Assembly (NCBI GenBank): GCA_963842125.1
Contig: CAWJFE010000005.1
Location: forward strand, 558,001 to 622,000
Reading direction: 5' to 3'
DNA from: CAWCWK01 sp963842125
GTDB taxonomy: Bacteria; Pseudomonadota; Alphaproteobacteria; Rhizobiales; CAWCWK01
Length of the DNA stretch: 64,000 nt
In this document: positions 62,260 through 64,000 of the stretch, piece after piece
Position numbering within the stretch: the stretch's first letter is position 1
How the letters are laid out: every line of letters starts with the position of its first letter
The notes under the pieces: model-generated
Databases searched by the model: none
Told to the model about the DNA's origin: nothing
Seen by the model: only the letters and a program-made list of their open reading frames with translations
Program-made: the position numbers and the translations under genes

Positions 62260-62272
62260 GGGGAGGCTGCGA

Positions 62273-63194
62273 ATGAGACATCTGGATACGCTACGGGCCA
62301 TCGACGTCATCGCGCGGCATGGCTCCATTCGCCGCGCCGCCGAAACGCTGGCCATCACATCGACCGCCCTCAACCGGCGCATCCTGGCGTTGGAGGCGGA
62401 GCTCGGCGCGCCGATCTTCGAGCGCTTGCCGCGCGGCGTGCGGCTTTCGAGCGCCGGCGAGATCCTTGTCCATCACGCCCGCAACCAGATTTCTGACATG
62501 GAACGGGTCCGCTCAAGGATTGCGGACCTTTCGGGCGCGCGTCGCGGACACGTCTCGGTCGCCGGGAGCCAAGCCGTGCTCCCCTTCTTCCTGCCGAGCG
62601 AGATCGCCCGCTACCGCGATGCACATCCGGCCGTGACGTTCGACGTTCGTCGCCGGGACCGTGATGCGGCGGAGGCGGCACTCGCCGACTATACGAGCGA
62701 CCTCGCGATCGTCTTCGAGCCGGTGCGCATGACGGAATTCCAGACCCTCGTCACCGTGCCGCAACCGATCTGCGCCGTCATGGCGCCCTCGCATCCGCTG
62801 GCCGATTGTGGTGGGGACGTGCCGCTCCGGCTGCACGAGTGCCTCGCATATCCCCTCGCCCTGCCGAGCCGGAGCTATGGCGTGCGCTACCTGATCGACG
62901 CAGCCCTCGGTGCGAATGGGGCTCGATATCGGTCCGGTTCTCGAATCCGACAGCTTCGAATTCCTGCGCAACTGCGTCGTCGACGGCCAGACGATCTCGT
63001 TCCAGATCCCTGTTGGCCTTCCTGCAGCAGACGCGTTGCGCAAAGGAGGAGCCGGCATCGCCATGCGCGATCTCGATCCGCGAGACGTGCCGGCCGGTGT
63101 TCTTTGCGTCGGTCAGTTGCGCGGCCGCACGCTCCCCGTCGCCGCAGCCAAGTTCGCGGAGCAGGTCTCTCTGACGCTCCAGACATCGTTCTGA
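62273..63194 (+). pseudogene. LysR family transcriptional regulator, frameshifted near 62919
   Basis: A regulator of about 306 residues. The winged HTH is at residues 1-60 (LDTLRAIDVIARHGSIRRAAETLAITSTALNRRI), the effector domain from ~90 (RRGHVSVAGSQAVLPFFLP). At LGANG a run of four G (62918-62921) shifts the frame; dropping one G gives LGANGLDIGPVLESDS and FLRNCVVDGQTISFQIP to the stop at 63194. Start ATG 62273 has GGGGAGG 6 bases upstream. It is divergent from the transporter-hydrolase operon and convergent with the cyanurate-amidohydrolase-type gene, so it most likely regulates both, as AtzR does. Confidence 0.87.
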
Positions 63195-63221
63195 GCGGGC
63201 CGATGACGCTTGCGACGCGCC

Positions 63222-64000
63222 TTACGAGACCGCGCGAGCGATCATCGCGACCGGTCCACCGCCGTCGGGACCCTGATGCTCCGCGCCGCCGGAGACGAAA
63301 AGCTCCGTAATGCCGAACTGACCGGCCAAGACACCGCCGACAAAGCCTCGGGCGTGCCGGGTCGAGGAGATGTCGCTGTCGTCCAGCATGGTATGGCGCG
63401 CGCCCCGCACCCGGCCGGATTTGGAAGCCTCGGCCTTGGCGAGGACGGCGATAAGGCCGGCCGGGTCGCCCATTGTGAGGCCTAGTCCTTCGGCGGCGGT
63501 GCGCACGGACGCGACGTCGACCGCATCCGCCATCACCGCGTGCGCGATCGAGAGGTCCCCGCCCCAGGATCGGCTCATCCCGAGGACGACGACTTCGTGG
63601 TTCGCTAGCTCGGCGCCGGCCGAAGCGCTGGCGCGTGACGAGAAGAGGCTGGCGTCCCGGCCGATCCTCTCCTTCGTCACCTCGCCCATCTCGATCTCGC
63701 CGAGCGCTACCGCGACGCCAAGCGCGCTCGCCCCGCGCGACAAGCCCATCGAAGCGAGCGTGTCGCCTGTCGCGGGTGTGTCGCCGGCCGCGCGCAAAGC
63801 CGCGACACGGGCCTGGCTCAACAGCGGGCATTTGATCTGAACGAAATGCACGTTGTCAGGCGATGCGATCTCGGCTGCTTCCATCGCTTTGCGCACGGCC
63901 TGCAGCGACCTGCTCCACCTGTCCGGGCCTGCCGAGGTCGATCGGGGGCAGATCAGCGGTATGAGCAGTGCCGATGGCAAGCCTAGGGTGGACGGGGACA
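63222..64000 (-). pseudogene. atzD: Cyanuric acid amidohydrolase / barbiturase family enzyme, 3' part, frameshifted near 63899
   Basis: The gene begins outside the right edge; about 258 of some 360 residues are in view. The Ser-Lys-dyad sequences of this small ring-opening family are present: HFVQIKCPLL, SLFSSRASASAG (second-domain Ser), VFAKAEAS-type LAKAEASKSG, RHTMLDDSDISSTRHARG, and the third-domain Ser in SGGAEHQGPDGGGP. Upstream of ~63899 the frame changes: removing one G joins AIGTAHTADLPPIDLGRPGQVEQVAA to AVRKAMEAAE. The enzyme opens cyanuric acid to carboxybiuret, or barbiturate to ureidomalonate; the biuret and allophanate hydrolases nearby favour cyanuric acid. Confidence 0.88.

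Overview
The window is about 64 kb of high-GC DNA with tightly packed, mostly start/stop-overlapping operons. It looks like a chromosome or large-plasmid segment of a metabolically versatile alphaproteobacterium, probably Hyphomicrobiales-like. Reasons are the many solute ABC transporters, the small IclR/LacI/LysR-run catabolic operons, the alphaproteobacterial type of chemotaxis cluster, and a Rhizobiales-style intergenic inverted repeat. The genus cannot be fixed from sequence alone. I saw no tRNA, rRNA, CRISPR array, transposase or phage gene.

Layout. (1) 1-2.5 kb, + strand: end of a polar amino-acid ABC transporter and a polysaccharide-deacetylase-family hydrolase. (2) 2.6-35.3 kb: a large catabolic region around one IclR regulator (21478-22485). 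It holds a dipeptide/oligopeptide-type ABC transporter with an M24 peptidase, an SDR and a GST; a semialdehyde dehydrogenase; two related FAD amine dehydrogenases, one with a fused HcnA/HcnB-like partner; two DapA-family aldolases/deaminases; an old-yellow-enzyme; several SDRs; a 3-hydroxyacyl-CoA-dehydrogenase-like enzyme; a second, sugar-type ABC transporter with a class III aminotransferase; and GcvPA/GcvPB with an AcoX-like NAD-kinase homologue. Five copies of one operator (CGAAC-N4-GTTCG, three of them extended by a third half-site) sit in front of these units, so they probably form a single regulon. (3) 35.5-45.3 kb: a chemotaxis cluster (STAS, CheY, CheA, CheW, MCP, CheW, CheR, CheB) and a divergent soluble MCP-like protein. 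(4) 45.3-52.6 kb: a LacI-controlled sugar/compatible-solute operon (binding protein, two permeases, GH63/MGH1-like hydrolase, ATPase) with a perfect 16-bp operator. (5) 52.7-64 kb: an s-triazine-ring nitrogen locus. It has a cyanuric acid amidohydrolase/barbiturase-family gene, biuret hydrolase, allophanate hydrolase, formamidase, a second isochorismatase-fold hydrolase, a cupin, a complete BMP/PnrA-type ABC transporter and a divergent LysR regulator.

Together, region 5 encodes a credible path cyanuric acid -> (carboxybiuret) -> biuret -> allophanate -> ammonia + CO2 with its own uptake and control. Region 2 looks like a coordinated system for taking up and oxidising one or more nitrogenous organic solutes (secondary amine, opine or hydroxyproline-like), but the substrate cannot be named.

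A caution for all users: eight genes are broken by ten single-base frameshifts and a ninth by an in-frame amber codon. Each disrupted gene keeps its conserved sequence on both sides, and where it adjoins a neighbour the stop/start overlap is usually intact. This pattern points to consensus errors in the assembly more than to gene decay. These genes are typed here as pseudogenes with the break position given.
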